From UBA3537 sp049889395 (GTDB taxonomy: Bacteria > Bacteroidota > Bacteroidia > Flavobacteriales > Flavobacteriaceae): a stretch of DNA of 64,000 bases. The stretch is from the NCBI GenBank assembly GCA_049889395.1, contig JBMHDM010000005.1, forward strand, positions 6,314 to 70,313. Direction: 5' to 3'. Below are positions 1 through 7,652 of the stretch, in pieces (position 1 is the first letter of the stretch; each line of letters starts with the position of its first letter). The position numbers and the translations under genes are program-made. The notes below the pieces were generated by a model. It made no database searches, was not told where the DNA came from, and worked only from the letters and a program-made list of their open reading frames with translations.

Positions 1-2264
1 GCTACCAAATGTCCAGTTTTGTCTGTAATAGAAATGGTTTTTACGCCTTTACCGCCACGGTTCGTAATTCTGTAATCATCCAAGCTAGATCGTTTGCCAT
101 ACCCATTTTCAGAGACCACCAAGATATTACTTTCCATATCATTGACAGAAATCATGCCAATTACTTCATCGTTGTCGTGTGCTAAGGTGATGCCTCTCAC
201 GCCAGATGCGCCACGACCCATTGGTCGTGTCTTGGCTTCTTCAAAACGAATGGCTTTCCCCGACTTTAAGGCCAACATCACTTGACTTTCTCCTGTTGTT
301 AGCTTGGCTTCCAAAAGTTCGTCTCCTTCTTTGATGGTTATGGCATTAATACCATTTGTGCGTGGTCTGGAGTATTGCTCCAAAGAGGTCTTTTTGACCT
401 GACCTTTTTTGGTGGCCATGATGACATAATGCGCATTGATGTATTCATCATCTTTGAGATTTTGGGTGCAAATAAAGGCTTTTACCTTATCATCTTGCTC
501 AATGTTTATGAGATTTTGAATGGCACGGCCTTTGGACGTTTTGCTACCCTCTGGTATTTCGTAAACACGCATCCAGAAACATTTTCCTTTTTGAGTAAAA
601 AAGAGCATATATTGATGATTGGTTCCAACAAACAGGTGCTCCAAAAAGTCTTCGTTTCTTGTTGTTGAAGCTTTTTGACCAACGCCACCTCTGTGTTGTG
701 TTCTGTATTCTGTCAAAGAGGTTCTTTTGATGTAACCTGCATGTGAAATAGTGATCACGACTTGTTCATTTGGAATCATATCCTCAATCGAAAGATCGCC
801 ACCAGCATATTCAATGTTAGAACGACGTTCGTCGCCATATTTGTCTTTTACGACGAGTAATTCATCTTTGATGATTTGCATACGACGATCTTTTTTATCT
901 AGAATATCTTTGAGATCTTCGATGGTTTTCATCAATTGTTCAAACTCGGAACGTAGTTTATCTTGTTCTAGGCCTGTCAATTGGCGCAAACGCATTTCTA
1001 CAATGGCTTTCGCTTGAATTTCGGTGAGTTCAAAACGCTTGATCAGTTTTTCTCGAGCCTCGTCGGGGTTGGAAGAGCCACGAATGATGGCGATAACTTC
1101 GTCAATATTATCAGAAGCAATTATTAACCCTTCAAGGATATGGGCCCGCTCTTCAGCTTTACGTAATTCAAATTGAGTTCTTCGAACCACTACATCGTGG
1201 CGGTGATCAACAAAATGACGAATCATATCTTTAAGATTCAACATTTCTGGACGACCGTTAACCAAGGCGATGTTGTTAACACTAAAAGAAGATTGAAGCG
1301 CAGTATATTTGAACAACTTGTTTAAAACGATATTTGGGATAGCATCGCGTTTTAGAACGTAAACGATTCGCATTCCGTTGCGGTCTGACTCATCGCGGAT
1401 GGTAGAGATACCATCTAATTTTTTATCATTCACCAAATCCGCGGTTTTCTTGATCATATCCGCTTTATTGACCTGGTACGGTATTTCACTTACGATAATA
1501 CATTCTCTGCCATTAACTTCTTCAAAGTTGGCTTTTGCTCTCATAACGATTCGTCCACGCCCAGTTTCAAAAGCTTCTTTGACACCGTCGTAACCATAAA
1601 TGATTCCTCCTGTTGGAAAGTCAGGCGCTTTGACATGCTGCATAAGTTCACTGATTTCTACATCATTGTTATCGATGTAGGTTGTAATCCCATCGACTAC
1701 TTCAGATAGGTTATGGGGTGGCATATTGGTAGCCATACCCACGGCTATACCAGATGCGCCATTAACTAAAAGCCCCGGTATTCTTGTGGGTAAAACGGTG
1801 GGCTCTTTTAAAGTGTCATCAAAATTAAGCTTGTGGTCGACCGTTTCTTTTTCAATATCTGCCAACATGTCCTCAGAGATCTTTCGCATACGTGCTTCTG
1901 TGTAACGCATAGCAGCTGGACTATCGCCATCAATAGACCCAAAATTTCCTTGACCGTCTATAAGCATGTAGCGTAAACTCCATTCTTGAGCCATACGAAC
2001 CATAGTGTCATAAACAGAAGTATCACCATGAGGGTGGTACTTCCCTAGTACTTCACCAACTATTCTGGCAGATTTTTTGTGAGCAGAGCTTGCTTTTACA
2101 CCAAGTTCATGCATACCATACAAAACACGTCGATGGACTGGCTTTAAGCCATCACGAACGTCAGGTAATGCCCTAGAAACAATAACAGACATTGAATAGT
2201 CAATGTAGGCAGATTTCATTTCATCTTCGATGTTAATAGGTATTAACTTTTCTCCTTCAATCAT
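1..2264 (-). CDS. gyrA: DNA gyrase subunit A (3' end beyond window)
   Basis: ATP-dependent type II topoisomerase subunit that breaks and rejoins DNA to add negative supercoils, working with GyrB. The minus-strand frame is open from the ATG at 2264 to the window edge, about 754 codons, so roughly the last tenth (end of the C-terminal beta-pinwheel) is missing. The N-terminus reads MIEGEKLIPINIEDEMKSAY. The active-site motif AAMRYTEAR places the catalytic tyrosine at residue 121 (codon 1902-1904). The quinolone pocket reads HGDTSVYD, with Thr82 at the position of E. coli Ser83 and Asp86 at that of Asp87. It diverges from clpC across a 247-base AT-rich gap. Identity is certain from the motifs; only the 3' end is unseen. 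Confidence 0.97.
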   Translation of the reverse strand, partial: MIEGEKLIPINIEDEMKSAYIDYSMSVIVSRALPDVRDGLKPVHRRVLYGMHELGVKASSAHKKSARIVGEVLGKYHPHGDTSVYDTMVRMAQEWSLRYMLIDGQGNFGSIDGDSPAAMRYTEARMRKISEDMLADIEKETVDHKLNFDDTLKEPTVLPTRIPGLLVNGASGIAVGMATNMPPHNLSEVVDGITTYIDNNDVEISELMQHVKAPDFPTGGIIYGYDGVKEAFETGRGRIVMRAKANFEEVNGRECIIVSEIPYQVNKADMIKKTADLVNDKKLDGISTIRDESDRNGMRIVYVLKRDAIPNIVLNKLFKYTALQSSFSVNNIALVNGRPEMLNLKDMIRHFVDHRHDVVVRRTQFELRKAEERAHILEGLIIASDNIDEVIAIIRGSSNPDEAREKLIKRFELTEIQAKAIVEMRLRQLTGLEQDKLRSEFEQLMKTIEDLKDILDKKDRRMQIIKDELLVVKDKYGDERRSNIEYAGGDLSIEDMIPNEQVVITISHAGYIKRTSLTEYRTQHRGGVGQKASTTRNEDFLEHLFVGTNHQYMLFFTQKGKCFWMRVYEIPEGSKTSKGRAIQNLINIEQDDKVKAFICTQNLKDDEYINAHYVIMATKKGQVKKTSLEQYSRPRTNGINAITIKEGDELLEAKLTTGESQVMLALKSGKAIRFEEAKTRPMGRGASGVRGITLAHDNDEVIGMISVNDMESNILVVSENGYGKRSSLDDYRITNRGGKGVKTISITDKTGHLV

Positions 2265-2511
2265 AATGCGATTTTATTGCAATTAATATATTCAAGCTAA
2301 TATAATACATTCGGTTATTTTAGATTAGTATTAACCTGTTTTTTTTGGGATATTTTATCAACAACATTAAGAAGTAAAAGTTTATAAAATAAAGTCAAAA
2401 AATTTTGATTTTATATTGTTTTTTCTATCATTTGTATAACCTATTTTTTTAAGGCACAGTTTTTGAATTAAACATAACCTAAAATTCGTATTTTTATACA
2501 AAATATTTTCT

Positions 2512-5067
2512 ATGGACGATAATTTTTCACCCCGAGTTAAAGACGTCATCTCTTACAGCAAAGAAGAAGCGCTACGTCTTGGCCACGACTTTATTGGAAC
2601 CGAACATCTCATGCTTGGACTGCTTCGCGATGGTCAAGGCAAGGCTGTTGAAATTTTAAATGCGCTTGATATCGATTTGAGCCAGCTTCGCCGAAAGGTC
2701 GAAATATTAAGCCCTGCCAATCCCAGCCCAACATCATCTGGTAATGAAAAGAAAAATTTGCACCTTACCAGACAAGCAGAGCGCGCTTTGAAAACCACTT
2801 TTTTAGAAGCGAAACTTTTCCAAAGTAAATCTATCAATACCGCTCATTTATTGTTGTGTGTATTGCGCAACGAAAATGACCCCACTACAAAATTATTAAA
2901 TAAATTAAGGGTCAATTATGACAATGTCAAAGAGCAATTTAAACTCATGATTACGGATGAAGGCGGTTCATTTTCAGGTTCGCCAACTGCGGAATCATTT
3001 TCAAGCAGTGAAGCAGAAGAAACAAAAGGTAATGATGGTGGATTTGGACAAACTTCAACTCCAAAATCAAACAAGAAATCCAAAACACCAGTCCTAGATA
3101 ACTTTGGACGTGATCTCACTGCCATGGCCGAGGAGGGTAAACTAGACCCTGTTGTAGGTCGAGATAAAGAAATTCAACGGGTTTCCCAGATTTTGAGCCG
3201 AAGAAAAAAGAACAATCCACTACTCATTGGAGAGCCTGGTGTGGGTAAATCGGCAATCGCCGAAGGACTTGCAAACAGAATTGTAAAACGAAAAGTTTCT
3301 AGGATATTGTTCAATAAACGCGTAGTCACATTAGATTTGGCCAGTTTAGTTGCAGGCACCAAATACAGAGGTCAGTTCGAAGAACGTATGAAAGCAGTCA
3401 TGAATGAGCTCGAAAAGAACGATGATATAATTTTATTTATTGATGAAATTCATACTATAGTGGGAGCTGGTGGTGCAACAGGCAGTTTGGACGCCTCTAA
3501 TATGTTTAAACCCGCCCTAGCAAGAGGAGAAATTCAATGCGTAGGGGCTACCACTTTAGATGAATATCGTCAACACATCGAAAAAGACGGTGCTCTGGAA
3601 AGAAGATTTCAAAAAGTTATCATTGAACCTACTTCCGTAGACGAGACGATTGAAATTTTAAACAATATCAAAAATAAATACGAAGACCACCACAACGTTG
3701 ATTATACCGATGATGCCATCGTAGCTTGTGTCAAACTCACTAGTCGATACATGTCAGACCGTTTTTTACCGGATAAAGCCATTGATGCTTTAGATGAAGC
3801 TGGATCTCGAGTACACATAACTAATATTGATGTACCGGATCAAATTGTAGAGTTAGAAGTAGAATTGGAAGCCGTACGGGAAACGAAAAACTCTGTGGTC
3901 AAAAAACAAAAATATGAAGAAGCTGCAAAATTAAGAGATGATGAAAAACGTCTCGAAAAAAGTTTGGCAGAAGCCCAGCAAAAATGGGAAGAAGAATCTA
4001 AACTCAATAGAGAAATTGTAACCGAAGAGAATGTGGCCGAAGTGGTATCAATGATGACTGGCATACCTGTTAATAGAATTGCTCAAACAGAAGGTAGCAA
4101 ACTAACATTGCTGCCAGAACTCATCAACGGAAAAGTTATCGGGCAAGATGAAGCTGTACTAAAAGTTGTAAAAGCCATTCAAAGAAACCGAGCTGGACTA
4201 AAGGATCCCAACAAACCGATAGGGTCGTTTATCTTTTTGGGACAAACCGGTGTAGGAAAAACACAATTGGCTAAAGTATTGGCTAGTGAACTTTTTGACA
4301 GTAGTGATGCTCTAATTCGCATTGACATGAGTGAATACATGGAGAAATTTGCCATCTCTAGATTAGTTGGTGCCCCCCCAGGGTATGTTGGATATGAAGA
4401 AGGTGGACAACTTACCGAAAAAGTGCGTCGCAAACCTTACGCGGTTATCTTATTAGACGAAATTGAAAAAGCACACCCAGATGTTTTTAATATGTTACTT
4501 CAAGTTTTAGACGATGGATTCTTAACGGATAGCCTTGGCCGTAAAATTGATTTTAGTAATACTATTATCATAATGACTTCTAATGTTGGAGCTCGAAGAT
4601 TAAAAGATTTTGGAACTGGAGTAGGATTTGGCACAACTGCACAGAAACAACAAGAAAGTTCTAATGCTCGCGGAGTTATTGAAAATGCATTAAAAAAAGC
4701 TTTTGCACCTGAATTTTTAAATAGAATTGATGATGTAGTCGTATTCAATACTCTAGAAAAAGAAGATATTTATAAGATTATTGATATTGAATTAGCCAAA
4801 TTACTGGACAGAATTTTGGAACTAGGCTACAAGTTGAAGCTGAGTAAAAAAGCCAAAAATTTTATTGCTGAAAAAGGTTTTGATAAACAATATGGAGCAA
4901 GACCGCTTAAACGCGCGATTCAAAAATATGTTGAGGATGTGATAGCAGAAGAAATTATTAAATCTAATATTCAAGAGGGGGATACTATAACTATGGATCT
5001 CAAAAAAGAAAACGAAGGACTGACAATTAAAGTCAGCGGGAGCGATAAAAAACCTAAAGAAAGCTAA
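2512..5067 (+). CDS. clpC: ClpC-type AAA+ unfoldase of the Clp protease
   Basis: Hexameric HSP100 unfoldase that feeds substrates to ClpP in the cytoplasm. The 851 residues show two N-terminal Clp repeats (about 1-145), a Ser/Lys-rich linker (about 150-195), AAA domain 1 with Walker A at 240-247 and Walker B near 306-311, a UVR-type middle segment around 463-485 (YEEAAKLRDDEKRLE), and AAA domain 2 with Walker A at 577-584 followed by the ClpB D2-small domain. The short UVR-bearing middle region separates it from ClpB, which lies 5 kb downstream with a long coiled coil. The ATG at 2512 fits the usual N-terminus of the family. A terminator follows at once. Confidence 0.96.
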   Translation: MDDNFSPRVKDVISYSKEEALRLGHDFIGTEHLMLGLLRDGQGKAVEILNALDIDLSQLRRKVEILSPANPSPTSSGNEKKNLHLTRQAERALKTTFLEAKLFQSKSINTAHLLLCVLRNENDPTTKLLNKLRVNYDNVKEQFKLMITDEGGSFSGSPTAESFSSSEAEETKGNDGGFGQTSTPKSNKKSKTPVLDNFGRDLTAMAEEGKLDPVVGRDKEIQRVSQILSRRKKNNPLLIGEPGVGKSAIAEGLANRIVKRKVSRILFNKRVVTLDLASLVAGTKYRGQFEERMKAVMNELEKNDDIILFIDEIHTIVGAGGATGSLDASNMFKPALARGEIQCVGATTLDEYRQHIEKDGALERRFQKVIIEPTSVDETIEILNNIKNKYEDHHNVDYTDDAIVACVKLTSRYMSDRFLPDKAIDALDEAGSRVHITNIDVPDQIVELEVELEAVRETKNSVVKKQKYEEAAKLRDDEKRLEKSLAEAQQKWEEESKLNREIVTEENVAEVVSMMTGIPVNRIAQTEGSKLTLLPELINGKVIGQDEAVLKVVKAIQRNRAGLKDPNKPIGSFIFLGQTGVGKTQLAKVLASELFDSSDALIRIDMSEYMEKFAISRLVGAPPGYVGYEEGGQLTEKVRRKPYAVILLDEIEKAHPDVFNMLLQVLDDGFLTDSLGRKIDFSNTIIIMTSNVGARRLKDFGTGVGFGTTAQKQQESSNARGVIENALKKAFAPEFLNRIDDVVVFNTLEKEDIYKIIDIELAKLLDRILELGYKLKLSKKAKNFIAEKGFDKQYGARPLKRAIQKYVEDVIAEEIIKSNIQEGDTITMDLKKENEGLTIKVSGSDKKPKES

Positions 5068-5070
5068 ACA

Positions 5071-5099
5071 AAAAACCCTGTACCATGCAGGGTTTTTTT
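5071..5099. terminator. Bidirectional terminator between clpC and hutH
   Basis: The arms AAAAACCCTG (5071-5080) and CAGGGTTTTT (5088-5097) form a hairpin flanked by A and T runs, so it can end transcription from both sides. It starts three bases after the clpC stop. The hutH stop codon (5098-5100) abuts it, so for hutH transcripts the hairpin lies directly beyond the stop. Confidence 0.85.
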
Positions 5100-6609
5100 A
5101 TGGCTCAAATTCTTCAAAAAGAACAGCGTTTTCCACACAAAAATTATTTAAAAATTTACGCGCGTTACCCATGTCTTTATAAAGCACTCGATCTGATTCC
5201 ACTGGAGGAACCTCAGATCGAAATGATGTTAGGAAGGCCGTTAAAAAAGGGGAAGTTGATTTGGTTTTGAAAGTCATAGCTTGGGAAGAATTAAGCAATT
5301 CTATAGCTAATATTTGTTCTACATTTTGAACAATTCGATAGGCCTGAATAGCCGCATTGGCCCCCATACTGACGTGATCCTCCTGACCATTTGAAGATAC
5401 GATAGAGTCTACACTTGCAGGCGTAGCCAACTGTTTATTGGCGCTTACAATACTAGCTGCAGTATATTGAGGAATCATTAAACCCGAATTCAGACCAGGT
5501 GATTTTACTAAAAAAGAAGGAAGATTTCGATGTCCAGAAATTAATTGGTAAGTTCGGCGTTCTGAAATATTACCCAATTCAGATACTACAATTTTTAAAA
5601 AATCTAACCCGAAAGCCAAGGGTTGCCCATGAAAATTACCTCCAGAAACTATTGCATCATTTTCAACAAAAATATTTGGATTATCTGTTACAGAATTAAC
5701 CTCTGTCATTACTGATTTTGTCACAAACTCTAATGTGTCTTTGGTAGCGCCATGGACTTGTGGAATACAACGGAATGAGTAAGGATCTTGAACATGAATT
5801 TTCGACTGATGTATCAACTCGCTACCCTCTAAAAACGCATTGACTCTTTGGGCAGTTAACAATTGACCTTTGTGAGGACGAACCTTATGAATTAAGGAAC
5901 TGAAAGGCTCTAAAAGCCCGTCGAAAGCTTCAAGTGATATTGTCCCTATTAAATCTGCAAAATAGGATAATCTATAGGATTTTAACAAACAAAATACAGC
6001 ATATGATGCCATAAATTGTGTGCCATTCAAAAGCGCCAAACCCTCCTTGGATTGTAATCTCACTGGGGCCCATTTCATAGTCTTAAGCACCTCAGCAGTG
6101 GCTAATTTTTGATCCTTAAACCATACCTCGCCTTCTCCAATCAAGGATAATGCAATATGTGCCAGTGGGGCCAGATCACCTGAAGCCCCTAATGATCCCT
6201 GAGTATAAACAACAGGTAAAATATCTTTATTATAAAAATCAATCAAACGCTGAATCGTAGAGAGTTGAACCCCACTGTAGCCCAAGGATAAGGCTTTGAT
6301 TTTCAGGAGTAACATCAACTTTATAATTTCTTTTGGGACAAAATCACCAGTACCACAGGCATGAGATCGAACTAAATTTACTTGTAGTTCTGAAAGTTTA
6401 TCTGGACTAATTTTGACATTACACAAAGCACCAAAGCCAGTGTTGATACCATAAATAGGCAAATCTGAGTGTTTCATTTTTTGATCCAAATAAGATCGAC
6501 AAGAATTAATTTTAGATTTAACTTCAGTTGAGAGGCCAATCAAAGTGCGATTGTGCAAAAGATCATTCAAAGTTTTTAACTCAAATGGTTGGGTCGTAAT
6601 TTCAAACAT
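5098..6609 (-). CDS. hutH: Histidine ammonia-lyase
   Basis: Deaminates L-histidine to urocanate, the first step of histidine breakdown, using an MIO cofactor made autocatalytically from Ala-Ser-Gly. That triad is at residues 142-144 (GSLGASGDLAPLAH) when counted from the ATG at 6609, matching the usual HAL position; NGQEDHVSMG carries the glutamate typical of HAL rather than tyrosine lyases. A longer frame begins at a TTG (6633), but that codon lies in a promoter-like CAAATTTG box, so the ATG giving 503 residues is preferred. No hutU, hutI or hutG lies nearby, so the rest of the pathway must be elsewhere. An aromatic amino-acid lyase role is less likely. Confidence 0.9.
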   Translation of the reverse strand: MFEITTQPFELKTLNDLLHNRTLIGLSTEVKSKINSCRSYLDQKMKHSDLPIYGINTGFGALCNVKISPDKLSELQVNLVRSHACGTGDFVPKEIIKLMLLLKIKALSLGYSGVQLSTIQRLIDFYNKDILPVVYTQGSLGASGDLAPLAHIALSLIGEGEVWFKDQKLATAEVLKTMKWAPVRLQSKEGLALLNGTQFMASYAVFCLLKSYRLSYFADLIGTISLEAFDGLLEPFSSLIHKVRPHKGQLLTAQRVNAFLEGSELIHQSKIHVQDPYSFRCIPQVHGATKDTLEFVTKSVMTEVNSVTDNPNIFVENDAIVSGGNFHGQPLAFGLDFLKIVVSELGNISERRTYQLISGHRNLPSFLVKSPGLNSGLMIPQYTAASIVSANKQLATPASVDSIVSSNGQEDHVSMGANAAIQAYRIVQNVEQILAIELLNSSQAMTFKTKSTSPFLTAFLTSFRSEVPPVESDRVLYKDMGNARKFLNNFCVENAVLFEEFEP

Positions 6610-6752
6610 ATACCAGTAGTGTTCGTCTACCAAATTTGATTAATCCTTGCAATATTTCCAAATTTTTTAGACAGTTAATTATTAATAAGTAATTTTGAAA
6701 TTTATCTATTGTTGTCAATGTATTTAATAGAAAACTTTTAATTTGGGCGAAA

Positions 6753-7184
6753 ATGAGATTCAATTTTCCTGATAAATCAGATTTTATCGGAGCCTGGGAC
6801 TACCAACGTGAGTTTGACAATGGTTGCCGTGGAATTGGCACTGCATTATTTAAAAATAATGTAGGTAATAGATTGTTTTATTTAGAAAATGGCAAATTGA
6901 TCTTACCAAATGGTCAAATATTAAATTCCAGCGTTCAGTACGAATTCTTATTAAACTCTAGGGGAATTGATATTTTTTTTACAACACCTAAAGAAGCTTT
7001 GTTTCAAAGTATCAACTTTGAGCTCAAAGACGGTACTTATACCGGTCAAGCTTCACATCAATGTAGTAAAGACGTCTATAGTTCTCAATACACTTTTTTT
7101 CAGGACAAATCCTTTGAGACTATCCACAATGTAAAGGGACCAAAAAAAAATTACATCTCAAAGACGCTATTTAGAAAAATCTGA
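6753..7184 (+). CDS. DUF6314-like small protein
   Basis: A 143-residue soluble protein without signal peptide or membrane segment. It resembles the DUF6314 family: an N-terminal Phe/Leu-x-Gly-x-Trp start (FIGAWDYQRE), a Gly-rich early strand, the motif H102-x-C104-x-x-D107-x-Y109 (SHQCSKDVY), and a terminal V-K-G-P-K-K-x-Y. The pattern suggests a small beta-barrel, lipocalin-like fold; the function is unknown. It lies between hutH and ytxJ, and its last 18 bases overlap the end of the convergent ytxJ gene. A weak TTAATTTG box at 6738-6745 precedes the ATG. The family assignment is from memory of its motifs. Confidence 0.7.
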   Translation: MRFNFPDKSDFIGAWDYQREFDNGCRGIGTALFKNNVGNRLFYLENGKLILPNGQILNSSVQYEFLLNSRGIDIFFTTPKEALFQSINFELKDGTYTGQASHQCSKDVYSSQYTFFQDKSFETIHNVKGPKKNYISKTLFRKI

Positions 7185-7541
7185 TAGTATCAAATTATCA
7201 ATATTATCGTGAGAGGCATGAGCAATAATCTTGCCTTGGCTAATTATGATCAGTTGAGGAGACTCATGAGTGATCTCAAATTGAGTGGCGATGGCGTTTG
7301 AAATTGATCTATGACTTAAAAGATCTAAGTACCAAGCACCAAAATCAGCGGAAGAAAAATTGTATTTGGAGATAAATGATGCCAAAACATAGCGGCTAAT
7401 GCTACAACGCGTTGAATGTTTAAAGATAAGTTGAGGAACAGAAAAAGAATTGTTGAGAATCAAATCTATTTGATCCTCTGAAACCAGATCTAAGCCTGGA
7501 AAATGGCTTGATTTTGTGTGTTTTGATGAAAATAATCCCAT
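7167..7541 (-). CDS. ytxJ: Bacilliredoxin YtxJ (bacillithiol-linked monothiol thioredoxin fold)
   Basis: Thioredoxin-fold protein of 124 residues expected to remove bacillithiol from oxidised protein thiols. The visible motif is KHSTRCSISR with a single active cysteine, Cys46, preceded by Thr44-Arg45, as in YtxJ; there is no CxxC. A cis-proline stretch (ESPQLIIIS, Pro95) completes the thioredoxin core. No secretion signal is present, so it should be cytosolic. It implies that this organism makes bacillithiol, though the bsh genes are not in the window. It diverges from clpB, with an inverted repeat between them, and its 3' end overlaps the DUF6314-like gene by 18 bases. Confidence 0.85.
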   Translation of the reverse strand: MGLFSSKHTKSSHFPGLDLVSEDQIDLILNNSFSVPQLIFKHSTRCSISRYVLASFISKYNFSSADFGAWYLDLLSHRSISNAIATQFEITHESPQLIIISQGKIIAHASHDNIDNLILSDFSK

Positions 7542-7557
7542 AATTATCGATTTAAGG

Positions 7558-7572
7558 CTGACGAAACGTCAG
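7558..7572. promoter_or_regulatory. Inverted repeat between ytxJ and clpB, candidate operator
   Basis: CTGACG and CGTCAG are perfect six-base arms around AAA. The repeat lies 16 bases upstream of the ytxJ start and 81 bases upstream of the clpB start, inside the only intergenic space the two stress genes share. No T run follows it, so it is more likely a protein-binding site than a terminator. The binding factor is unknown. Confidence 0.45.
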
Positions 7573-7652
7573 TAAAATTACTAAAATAATGTCGTTTTGT
7601 CTGGGTTTTGAGAATGGTAAGGAAATTGACTCCAACACAAAAAAAACCCATT

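Noticed and set aside
2395..2408. TCAAAA-AA-TTTTGA repeat between gyrA and clpC
   Set aside because: Expected in such AT-rich sequence; no further sign of function.
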